Assembly (NCBI GenBank): GCA_009602725.1
Contig: WELB01000084.1
Span: 488,026-550,574 of the forward strand
Direction of reading: 5' to 3'
Origin: Spirogloea muscicola
Lineage: Eukaryota; Streptophyta; Zygnematophyceae; Spirogloeales; Spirogloeaceae
Length of the DNA: 62,549 nucleotides
Positions 12,568 to 26,272 of the stretch are shown in pieces. The number at the start of each line of letters is the position of its first letter. The first letter of the stretch is position 1. The translations under genes and the position numbers were made by a program. Below the pieces are notes generated by a model, which was not told the origin of the DNA, searched no databases, and saw nothing but the letters and a program-made list of their open reading frames with translations.

Positions 12568-15500
12568 TTAATGCTTGGGCTCTTGTGGTGACTTAGAGAA
12601 GATGGACGTGGGAAGAAGAGAGGTCAATGCATGCGCTATGCCATGCGGGCCGTCCGAGCCATCCCCAGCGTGAGCATGGCTGCCTTGCAGCTGTCGCTTC
12701 ACAAGGCCTGCATATATGCCACCCAGCTTGAGGAGCTCCTCATGAGTTCCTTGTTCAGCAATGGTGCCATCACTTACAACTGCGACCACGTCAGCCCCTT
12801 GCACAGTCGACAACCGGTGCGCAATCACCAGGACCGTCCTTCCAGCCATCAGGCGATCCATGGCATCCTGCGCATTGCAAGAATCAAAGTAGTACAACTT
12901 GATGATTTTACTTCAATTATCGTATGGTACATAGAACTCATGCATGCTCTTTGTACGCACTTTGATGATGCATTCAGAGAGACTGGGCAGCCTTACGAAA
13001 TGTCCATCGTCTATACCAAGTTTCTGATATGCATCTCACTTTACCTGGACTAGATATTCACTCTCTGCATCCAAGGCACTAGTCGCCTCATCCAACAAAA
13101 GCACGCGAGGGTCCATCAATAATGCCCTGGCAATAGCGATCCTTTGCTTCTGGCCTCCTGAAAGCCGCACTCCTCGCTCCCCCACAAAGGTGTCATAGCC
13201 ATGCGGGAATTGCACGATGAAGTCATGGGCATTCGCCATCTTTGCTGCCTGCTCAATGGCGTCCCTGCTGGCTGTGCCTTCGCAGCCGTAGGCTATGTTA
13301 TGGACAATGGACGTGTTGAAGAGTACTGGTTCTTGGCTCACAATGCTTATCTGCACAAGCATGCATGCGTTTGCCACATACAATCAGGTAGCTGATAAGG
13401 CACACATGAGCTATATCATGTGGAGCACCTCATCCTCGCTAAAATGCCTTAACACTCAACAGGATGGTGTACGTGGTGATCAATGAAGGTGACTTGGTCA
13501 AGCTTCATCATACTGCCAGGCAATTGACAGCCGCACCAGCCAGCAAGACTTCACAATGATTTCTAGCCAAGCACCGTAACGATGTATCTTCAATGAAATG
13601 CAGCAACTCACATTTTGATGTAAGTGCTTGTGAGAAATCTCAGGCAATGGCACGTTATCCAAGAAGATCGTGCCTTCTTGAGGATCATAAAAACGTTGCA
13701 CAAGGCTTGCGACTGTGGACTGCACAGGATAACAGATCATACTTGTGCTCTCAGGCCATCACCTTCAGCTGTCACAGCTGAGCAATGTAAGAGTATTTGC
13801 AGTATATACGAATGACAAGCCTGACCATGCCTCACTACCTGTCGGAAGGGGAGGGTTCTTGCAAAAGTACTGGTTGGCCATTTATTGAATGCAGCAGGTC
13901 ACAGCTTGATCATAGGTGACACATAGCTGACACACAGGACAAGCTTGAGATTGAACCATGCAGTAACACAGATGTATGTCTATTTACTGGATGCCCAGGT
14001 TGGTTCTCGATGGAATACCCAAGGCAACGCGAAGCACTGACCTTGCCACCGCCACTAGGACCGACTAGAGCCAGCCTCGTACCAGGTCTGAGTCTCAAGT
14101 TTACTCCCTGCCACTCATAACATGATGAAGATAAACCATCAGCAATGTCAAAGTCTTATCTTTGACATCTCAAAGCACAGTCTGTTCAAGCATCCATGAG
14201 AACTCGTCCTCGTCTACCTATTTAAGTGTACCGCTTGTATTTGCGAGTCTCAGTATACCACCCTAGGGCCTGCTTGCGTTGGGAGAGACAGCTGGTGGCA
14301 GCAATAGGTACATGAAGGTATACTGTACCTTCAGAATCATGTCATTCGGCCGAGAGGGATAGGCAAACCAGACATTTTCGATCCTAATTTCACCACCTCT
14401 TCCCTCCCTGCAGGGCATAGAGAGACCTCAGCACCATGTACATGACAAGCTATGCAAGATCAGCAGCAGAAACATACAAGAAATGATAGGAGATATGCGT
14501 GTGCCTCCACATCTTTAATCTTGCAGTTACTTGAGACTTTGTCAGCACCACTCAACAGGACATGGTACAAGACATCAGCTCATTTCAGTCTAGGAAGTTA
14601 CCCAACAGGGGTTTTGCTGCCAGGAGCTTTCAAGGCAGGGATGCGGTCAAGAAGCTGAAAGACACGCTGGCTTGCTCCCACTGCCTTCATTGACGTCGTG
14701 TACAAACCAGATAACGAGGCAAGAGAGAATCCAACTGTGAAGAAGGCATGCACAGCAGATGAAGCTGTCAGGTCTAACAAGTGACAAGAAACAAAGAAGG
14801 TGGTCAGATATACTTAGCACTCAGCATCTTCGTTGTTTTGTATTCACAAACCTGTCAGGCTGTAGAGGATGAAGGTTGACAGAGAACCAGCAGTGACTCG
14901 TCCATTGATGACCATTCTTGCACCATAGACAACAACAGCAACTACTGCCAACGCTGCTGCTCCAAACACGCCACCAGCCATGTAGCTCCCTGCACGCTGC
15001 ATCCGATGAATGTTGAAACCAGCACACAAATATGTCTTCAAGGGACCTGGTAGACCTGTCAACGACAAGAAGCCGATGATTTGAGCATACATCCTCGCTG
15101 CCAGGCTGATTCTGTGCAGGGGAATCAGCGTGCACTGACTTACAGCTTGCCTCAGGCCCAGTTTTAGGGTTACTTCCACTTTTTCTGCATAACGAGCTGC
15201 CTCAGCGTCCTCCTGAGCGAACGCTCTTACCGTGCGGATCGAACCGATGGACTCCTGCAGATAGGACATGTTGAGTTGTTATTAGGTCGGATCAACATGA
15301 CTAGCACACAAGAAGATACAAGCTTCAAAACAGGGGCTATTAGTTAGCAGACATCTGCACAAGACAAGCACGATATGTCCAGTGTTGCTGCCTATACCTC
15401 AGCGACAGCGTTGGCAGCTGCAGAAGCAGATTGTGTCTGCTGAGAAAGCTCACGTAAGTAACGTCCGTAACTTCGAGCACCCAGGCTTATCACTGGGATG

Positions 15501-17594
15501 ACAATCATAGTCAATACTGCAGAGACGACATTTGACCAACAATCACAAGGTAAGTCACTACCAGCATTGATCAACAGCAATACTGATGAAGTGGATGAAC
15601 ACTATCCACAACAAGCTGAGAGTGCTTACGTGTAAGTTCCCAAGACGTGAAGAACATGTAACCAAGCCCTAAGAGAGCTGTAGCCACGCTGCGCATCGCT
15701 TCTGAGAGGTTCACTGTTGCAGCATTCTTGATCACTTGAGTGTCCTCGGCTAACCTATTTAGTAGTTCACCTGTTCGTGTTACGTCAAAAAAGGCAATCT
15801 CCTGGCAAGACATGTCACACAAAGACAGGCCTCAGTAATTCATTGACTACAACATTTGCAAGAAGACATGTACAAAGATTGCCTCATCCGTTTGATGAAG
15901 TGTAGGGCGCCATACCTGCACTATGACCTGAGAAAATAAGTTTCTCCGTAGACGAGCCACCACTTTCTCACTAGCAGCTGTAAATAGATAAGCTCGGAAC
16001 ATGGTTGCAATGGCCCTAGGAACAGCCAGCAGAAATGTGCCGTCATAATAGCATCAACCTGTAGCACTTCTTGGAGTTACTCCGTTGTCGAAGTGCCCAA
16101 GGCGCGGCTCACCTGACAACCTTACACTAGCATTCTTTGACTGGAGTGAATCTGAGTGCTGAGTGATTATCTATCACATACAGATCTGTCAGACGTTAAT
16201 ACTAGCTGCACAACAAACACTTGAAGCATTGCAAGCGACCATTTGTCATTCCCCTTCATACATACGTTCATGTGATCCATCTGCATGAGCTGCTTGTTCA
16301 GCAGTCCTATATCATACCCAATGATGACAGCTGCAACAATCTCCCACAAAGTGGCATACACTTTCTTTTGTGCTTCAGCTCTTCCTTCATCCGTGTCCTT
16401 GAAATCAGTCACGGCATCAATAACCTTGCCTGCAAATTGGGGCTGCAAGATACGGACAAAACAAAGACCCCACCTTGCTCTATGAGAAGCAACAAGAAAG
16501 TGTAACAGCCTCTTTCACATCAACCTTGAAGCGGTTGGACTCTGTCTGATTGCTAAAAGCTAGAGTCCAATTGCTGTACTTGCCCTCAACTAATTTATAG
16601 CCATCTTGACATAAGCATTTGTCTTGTCATCTCTGGATTGTAAAATTTAGATACAGCTGCTTGCAAGCTGGGCACAACATCAGCCCAGTATTGAGCACCA
16701 TCAAGTCTTACCAATGAGATGTTGGCAACAGCAGAAATGATGAGTGCAAGTGTTGCGAAGAAGAGCATCCCCCGCTCTGGCTTGGACTGGTTGTGCCACA
16801 AAAGCACAGGTGATTGTTAGAACGTCAATCAACGCAGCTCTGCATTGTACAGTCTTGCAAAGTGCGTGGCTGATATGACCACTCCAGATGGCTTACGACC
16901 AAATACGTCGTGGAGCAAAGGCTGTCAGCAGTCATGAACAACTTGAGTTGAGGAGTGCAGGTGCATGCACATGTTAGAAAAAGTGCTTACCAGTTGCAAG
17001 ATTCTGCCAAATCCAGCCTGCTGCACAAACAAAAACAGGGAGAGCAAGTGAGGAGTAGAAACTGGGCATGGTCGTCTGCGAAAACGGCATGCAGATAATG
17101 TTCCAATACTGCACATTCAGTGTCCTACTGTGCCTCAATATCAAGCCTGCTCAATATCAAACCAACTCTACTATATCTGAGACAGTGGAGCGCTCTTATC
17201 GAACTTGCCATGCTCAGCAGTGTGGAGCATGATAGTAGGAAGGGAACAAAATATTGAAGTGTTGGCTGAGTGCAAATCAAAGCCAAATGTCTACTCAGAA
17301 GCTTCGCATATGCTGCTTCTGGTCTCAAATGAATGCTCGTCAGCTGACCTTATGCTCTGGAGGGGCTTCAAGGTCTGGATCATCGCCATCCTGACGCTTA
17401 GCTTCCTACAGGCGGGGGGTGAATTTGGGATTGATTCCAGTCAGCTTGCAGAATCTTCTCTTGCTCTCTTGCTTCCCTGTCGAACTTATCACTAGCTACT
17501 CTGATTGACGTCACTTTGATTTGTCGAAAGTGCTCACTCTGCTCGATGCGCCATTCAGAAGGGGAGTCTTCTCATTCATCCCCTTCCTGTCCAT
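12568..17594 (-). CDS. ABCB27: ABCB half-size ABC transporter, ABCB27/ALS1/TAP2 type
   Basis: Intron-dense minus-strand gene. Exon 1 (17594-17538) reads [19 protein letters not shown]. Exon 2 (17405-17349) adds 19 acidic residues. A 30-nt exon near 17010 encodes [10 protein letters not shown], all in phase 0. The transmembrane half follows: [19 protein letters not shown] (about 15780), [16 protein letters not shown] (about 15450), [20 protein letters not shown] (about 15220) and [11 protein letters not shown] (about 14870). The nucleotide-binding half has Walker A GPSGGGK split by an intron after the Lys (about 14050), [13 protein letters not shown] (about 13340), signature LSGGQKQR, Walker [13 protein letters not shown] (about 13080) and H-loop VIAHRLST (about 12820). 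All ATPase motifs are present. The closest known relative is plant ABCB27 (ALS1), a vacuolar-membrane half-transporter linked to aluminium tolerance. It should work as a dimer; the substrate is inferred only from the family. Confidence 0.9.
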
Positions 17595-20329
<2,735 letters not shown>

Positions 20330-23300
20330 ATGACTCCTTCCCTGAGAACCTCCAAGTCAGGAGAGAGGATGTCTCCTGCGATGTCAAGCGCGGCCGTCGC
20401 GGAGAGTCCCAACAGCAGGGGCGAGAATGAGATTCTCCGAGCAGAGCTTGACAAGATGAAGGCTTTGCTTGCGGACGTCCTGTGGTGCAAGGGCCGCATA
20501 GTCGACGGAGGGAGGACGGTGAGCTATGACGTCGCCAAGGCCATGGCGGTGCTCGATCTCGAGCTAGAGGAGGATGAAGGGTTGGCCCGGTTCCACTCAG
20601 AGGCTCCTGAGCAGTCTCCTCGGAGGAAGGATCTCTTGATCAACTCGTCTGATGCGTACACTCAGAAGAGAGCGCAGGGTGATCTCAGTAGGAAGCTCGA
20701 GACAGGCGTCGATGACTTGCAGAAGCAGGGAAAGGCACTTCTTGGGCAGTCTGGCTGCCAAAGCCAGCTGGCAGATACCAGCACTAGAGACGAGGTTGTC
20801 CACAAGGCATTTAGGGATGGTCGAGACGACACGCAGACCAGAGTAGATGAGGTGATAGCGGAGGCCGTGCTGCTGATGGGGGAGCTGAGAGAGAAGGAGG
20901 CCGAAGTGCTGCAGGTCCGGCAGGAGTGCGACTGGCTAAGGACGGAGAAGGTGAAGCTGGAGGATCTGATGGCAGGCTACGAAGCCAAGCTTTGGGCTTC
21001 TCAGTCGAGTGTTCGTTTGGAGAACGATCAGCTTCGGACACAGCTAGTCCAGCTTCAGAAGGAGGCAAGTTGCAAGAATGCAGAATGCTCAGCTTTGTGT
21101 GTGCGCGTGGCTGAGCTCTCTCAAGAGCTCGGAGACCTGCAAGACCTGGCCAAGGAGGAGCAGCAGGTCAAGGTGCGTGGTGAGCAGCGCAATGCGGCAG
21201 TGTTGAATGCACTGGAGCAAGAAGTTAGCAGGCTGATAGAAGATGGGGCATGCGACAAGAAGCGAGCAGCAGATGCAGACAAGAGGGCTGCTGCCTCAGA
21301 AAAGCAGGCAATGCACCTGCAAGACACCATCAAGCTGCTGGAAAGTGAGCTGAGAATCAAGGATGCTGCTGCCAAAGATCTGAAAGAGGACTGGCGAGCA
21401 GTGCAGGAGGAGATCACAGCAGAGGTGGAGGATCTTGACGCTGAGCGGGCGCACAAGGATGTCGAGCTGGAGAGGACCAGGCAGGAGGTAGCCTGGTTGG
21501 AAGAGGAGCTAAGCAGATGCCAGAGCAAGACTAAGGACCTGGAAGCGACTATTGTGGGTAAAGATGCCACTATACAAGATATGGAGCAAGTTGTGCGCGG
21601 CAGAGAGGAGCAGCTCGATGCAGAGGCTCGAAGGTGGAGAGCAGATTCAGATGTCAAGGACTCTCTCCTGCAAGAAGCCAGGTCGCAAATCGCTGCGAGC
21701 GAGGCGAAGTTGGCTGCTTTGGAAGTACGGCTGCAAGACCAGTTGGAACAGAAGGAGGCCCTCGAAGTGATTAGTATGCAGCAGATTGCGAGGCAGGAGG
21801 ACGAGCTTAGAAGCCTGCAGGACAAGTTGGTGTGCTTGTCCAGTGAGATGGACGAAGAGCTTCAAGGTGCGACAGCAGACATTGTGAAGCACAAGGAGGA
21901 GGAGAGTAGATTGCATGGCATGCTTACTGAGCTTGAAAGTGCGAAGGAGAAGTTGGGAGCAGAGGTGGTGAAGCTGCACGAGCAAGTCAAGTGGCAAAGC
22001 GAGTGCCTGCAGGGACAACAGCAGGACAACCAGAGCTCCACGAATGAGCTCAAGGAAGAGTTAGAGAGCCTGCAGGAGGAGCTGCAGCGACAGCATGACA
22101 TGGTCAGTGTCCTGCACGTGGAGGCAGAAAAGGCAGCACAGCAGGCGGCACTGAGGCTGGCAGAAGAGACCAAGATGGTGCACGTGCTTGAAGAAGAGCT
22201 GGCAAAGTTGCACGAGCAGCTCAAGTGGCAAGACAACAGCTTGAGAAGTAAAGAGCAAGACAATGAGAAGGCCATAGACAAGCTTAAGAAAGACTTGGGG
22301 AGCTTGCAGGAGGAGCTGCAGCAAAAAGATGACATGGTCCGTACTTTGCGGGAGGAGTTACAAGAGGCAGCAGAGCAGGCGGCAGTAAGGCTGGAAGAGG
22401 AGACACAGAAGGTGCATGAGGTTGTGGCAGAGTCGGCAAATCTCTGTGAGCAGGTCAACTATCAAAAGGAGTGCCTGCGGAAAGAACGGCAGGACAATGA
22501 GAAGGCAAGAGACGAGCTCAACAAAGAGCTGAGGAGCCTGAAGGAGGAACTGCAGCTCAAGGACGACACTATCGATACTCTGCACAAGGTGGCACAGACT
22601 TCAGCAGAGCAATCTGCAAGTAGGCTGAATGCAGAGATAGGAAAAGTGCAGGAGGTCGAAGCAGAGCTGGCCAAGCTGCACAAACAGGTCGAGTCGCGGG
22701 AGATGGACCTGCAGAAGGATCAGCAGGACAAGCAGAGGGCCACAGACGAGCTTGAGGAACAGCTGAGGAGGCTGCAAGAGGAGCTGCAGCAGAGGGATGG
22801 CACTATTACTACTCTGCTTGCTGAGGCAGCTAAGGCAGCAGAGCAGTCAGCAGTGAGGTTGGAAGAAGAGGCACAGAAGGTGCGTGAGCATGAAGCAGAG
22901 GTAGCGAAGCTGCGAGAGCAGGTGAAGTGGCACAATGAGGGCCTGGATGGAGAGCGGCAAGATACTCAGAAGGTCATCAACGAGATGACTGATGAGCTAA
23001 GGGGCCTGCAGGAGGAGGTGCGTCAGAGGGACGAGACAGTCAATCAACTGCACGAGCAGGCGCAACAGGCAGCAACACAGGCGATGGGAAGGCTGGCCGA
23101 AGAGACCAAAAAGGGGCAGGAGACTGGAACAGAGCTGGCAAAGCTGCGCGAGCAGATCAAGTGGCAGGAGGAGGGCCTGGAAGGAGAACGGCAGGCCAAC
23201 CAGAAGGCCGTGGATGAGCTCAAGAGAGAGCTGGGTTGCCTGCAGGAGGAGTTGCGGCAGAAGGAGGACACCGTTGACCATCTGTACAAGCAGGCAGAAA

Positions 23301-25364
23301 AGGCAGCAGAGCAAGCAGCATCAAGGCTTGATGATGAAGAGATGAAGGTGAGGGAGGCTGGAGCTGAGGTTGCAAAGCTACGCGAGCGTATTGACCGGCA
23401 AGAAGAGGTCCTGGACTCAGAACGGCAGGCCACTCAGAAAGCCATGGACGAGCTCGAAGTCGAGCTGAGGAGCCTGCAGGAGGGTTTGCGACAAGGGGAT
23501 GAACGAGTGCACAACCTTCGTGCAGAGGCAGAGAAGGCAGCACAGCTGGCGGAGGTAAGGTTGGCAGAAGAGGTTGAGAAGGGGCTGGAAGCTGGAGCAG
23601 AGCTGAAGAAGCTGCGGGAGCAGGTCCAGTGGCAAGATGAGGGCCTGGCAAGGGAACGGGATGCCAACCAGAAGGCCACTGATGAGCTCAAGCGAGAGCT
23701 GAGAAGCCTGCAGGAGGATTTGCGGCAAATGCATGAGGTACTTCATGGTGTGCATGCGGAAGCAGAGAGGGCAGCACAGCATGCTGCAGTAAGGCTGGAA
23801 GGCGAGACAAAGAAGGTGCACGAGGTGGGAGCAGAGCTGGCAGAGCTGCGCGAGAAGGTCAAGTGCCAAGAGGAGGGCCTGGAGAGGGAACGGCAGGACC
23901 ATCAGAAGGCCACTGACGAGCTCAAGAAAGAGCTGGAAGGCTTGCAGGATGTGATGCAGCAAAGGGATAAGGCAGCCGGTGCTCTGCATGAGCAAGCAGA
24001 GAAGGCGGCCAAGCAGGCGGCAGCAATGCTTGAAAAAGAGATGAAGAAGCTGCACGAGGCAGGAGCAGAGCTAGCAAAGCTGCACGAGCAGGTCAAGTGG
24101 CAAGAAAGGTCAAAGAGGGAGCGACGAAGCAATGAGAAGGCCTCAGACGAGCTCAGGATAGAGCTAGGGAGGCAGCAGGAAGAGCTGCAAAGAAGGGATG
24201 ACATGGTCAATGATCTGCACGAGCAGGCAGAGAAGGCAGCACAGCGTGCAGCGAGAAGGCTGGAAGAGGAGACAGGGAAGGTCCAAAGTGCTATGGAAAA
24301 GATGGCCGATAGAAGTGCAGGCTTGCTGGATCTGGAGGAGCAGAACAGAATGCTGCAGGAAGCACTTGATCAATGCCAAAGTAAAATTGATGATAAACAG
24401 CTGCAGCCTCACCATCATCACGAAAATCGTGGCAGTCCGTTCTCACCACGTTCACTTGACCACTCGCCAAGTAGTACCATAAGTGATCACGCCCCGAGCT
24501 CTCTGCACCAAGGAGGGACGCCATACTCTGGCCCGAAAAACACAAGGTGATTGAACATGTCTCTTGTTGTGGTAAAATGAGCAGTAAGGACCTTTTAACC
24601 ACGGCCTGCTGCTGTTCTGATCTAATGTAATTTTGTCTGCAGGTCCTCATCACTACGAAAGGTCCTGTTTCGGCATCAGATTGCAGCTCCAGTGCCAGTG
24701 ACGAGCAGGGCTAAACGACAGCAATACCTTGTAGATTCGGGCTGGTACGACCAGACACGTAAGGTAATTTCGTGGCCTCTTCCGCAAGTCAGGTGTGAGG
24801 TGTCTTTGCCTTCCATCGGATTCTCGCAAGTGCTCAGTATACATACTTCTATTGCTGATGAAGCTTGTTGTAAGCCTTGATGAGGACTGCAATGCGCTTG
24901 GTTAGCAGCCCTATGCTCATACACGAAAGAGCTCATCATATTGTGGGATCAAGCCTACCAGATCGACTAATTAACAGTGAGAGGCTCAAATTCTTACAGT
25001 ACAGGATGTGGACCGTTTATGACATACAGGACTTCGAGCAGATGCAAAGAAGCGTGGAAGACTTCAAGCAGCAGCTGGAGGAGGAGCGCAGTCGGAGATT
25101 CAGACTTGAGAAGGTGATTGCTCAGCCCTAGCGGCTACCACGTAACTTAGCATGCTGCTCAATGTATCACATTAATGCAGTGCTATAGTAGTGCACTTCG
25201 CAAGCATGCCTATGACAGACTTTCTTACAACATCTCTGCACTGAGCTGATTAGCTGTTGCATGTATTGTATTCCATGTGATTGCAATCCTGCCATCCGCA
25301 GGAGCTTCAAGAGCTGCAAAACGACGAGCAGCTGCAAACTACAGAGCCTAAATTCGACAGATGA
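20330..25364 (+). CDS. Giant coiled-coil protein with nine 78-residue tandem repeats, function unknown
   Basis: Exons 20330-24546, 24643-24763, 25000-25113 and 25302-25364 join in phase to give 1504 residues (1523 if the ATG at 20273 is used). Nearly all of it is predicted coiled coil. Residues from about 590 onward hold nine complete 78-residue repeats (22094-24196) with partial copies on each side; a unit typically carries EELQQRDD, AEKAAEQAA, AELAKLHEQVKW and ELKKEL. Seventy-eight residues equal eight heptads plus two hendecads, so the strand could stay in register (inference). The C-terminal tail leaves the coil pattern: a Ser/Pro/His-rich stretch near SPRSLDHSPSSTISDH, a basic segment (KVLFRHQIAAPVPVTSRAKR), a short coil and the end TTEPKFDR. 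I do not recognise the family. A scaffold, cytoskeletal or chromosome-axis role is possible. A TGTAA lies 36 bases after the stop. Confidence 0.8.
22094..24196 (+). repeat. 234-bp tandem repeat, nine units, within the coiled-coil gene
   Basis: Units begin at 22094, 22328, 22562, 22796, 23030, 23264, 23498, 23732 and 23966. Eight are 234 bp; the last is 231 bp through loss of one codon. A truncated unit precedes (from about 21960) and another follows (24197 to about 24290). All length changes keep the frame, so protein-level selection is implied. Confidence 0.95.
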
Positions 25365-26272
25365 GCAGGAGCAGGTGCAGGAGTTAGAGCAGGCTCTATT
25401 GTAACCACCAGAGGTGACTCTTATAGCCATCGCCCTGAAGGTAGAGTGCACATACAAGTTGAGCAGCCATCATTGGGTGCCATAGCAGGTGTGGGCAACA
25501 GTTGCACATTGCAATTTGTTTGAGCAAATGGGCTTGCTGTACATTGCAGGAATCTAATCACATGGTAGGAGATAACCATTTTTCTCTCCCGGTCATCCAC
25601 CAGCTCATGAGACCGCCTTGTTAGCATCTGTTGCAATGGGTGAAGGAAGTAATCTAAGCTCCTTCACATCAGGATAGGCAGGAATACAGTAATCAGGTCA
25701 GCCTGACAGCAAGATCATCTGAGAAGTTGACAACCCTTCTGCTATTGTGTGTGTTAGCTGCAAATTGAAGCCCATATGCTACTTCCCTTTTGACATTAAT
25801 GGAAGACACTTTCACTAGCGACAGGAGCAAACAGCGCTGTCCGATCGGCCTTTTATCGAATATCGTACGGCCCGCAGAGAGCAGCACCAGAGGCAAATAG
25901 TGGCAGGCGGGTTCTGGTGAATCAACGAATCTGCTGGCCGCAGTCTTGGACTGCAAAGAATCTGCCCATCACGGTACCTGAGGACCTCGCTCCCGGCCCC
26001 CCGCCTGCAACCTGCAGTTGCAGCTCACGACGCCGGCGGGCGTTGCGCCGCCGCCGGACTCCTCCCCGCTCCCCGCCTCGCGGCGCGGCAGTTGGCGTCG
26101 GCTTCGCCAGCCAGGCGGCCGCCCATGCCTCGTCGCGGTCCGGCTGCATCCTGCCGTGCCTTTGGGCGACTCGTCGGTGCCGCCATAGTTGGAGTTGGTG
26201 CTTCGGCGATGTGTACCTGACGAGCGGCAGCGCCTTCAAAGGGGCTGCAGACCGGCGGCAACCTCCGCGCAC
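25365..26272. other. Intergenic region upstream of ZYP1
   Basis: About 900 bases between the coiled-coil gene and ZYP1. The left half is lower in GC with no coding signal. The right half (25985-26260) is GC-rich and probably the ZYP1 promoter and 5' UTR. The antisense frames there lack conserved features. Confidence 0.5.
25400..25404 (+). other. TGTAA polyadenylation signal (coiled-coil gene)
   Basis: TGTAA is the usual green-algal poly(A) signal. It sits 36 bases after the stop codon at 25362-25364, as expected for a short algal 3' UTR. Confidence 0.45.

Noticed and set aside
21121-24653. Many antisense open frames rich in Ser, Leu, Cys and Gln opposite the coiled-coil gene
   Set aside because: They mirror a Lys/Glu/Gln-rich coding strand with 234-bp periodicity; the sense frame is continuous and repeat-preserving.
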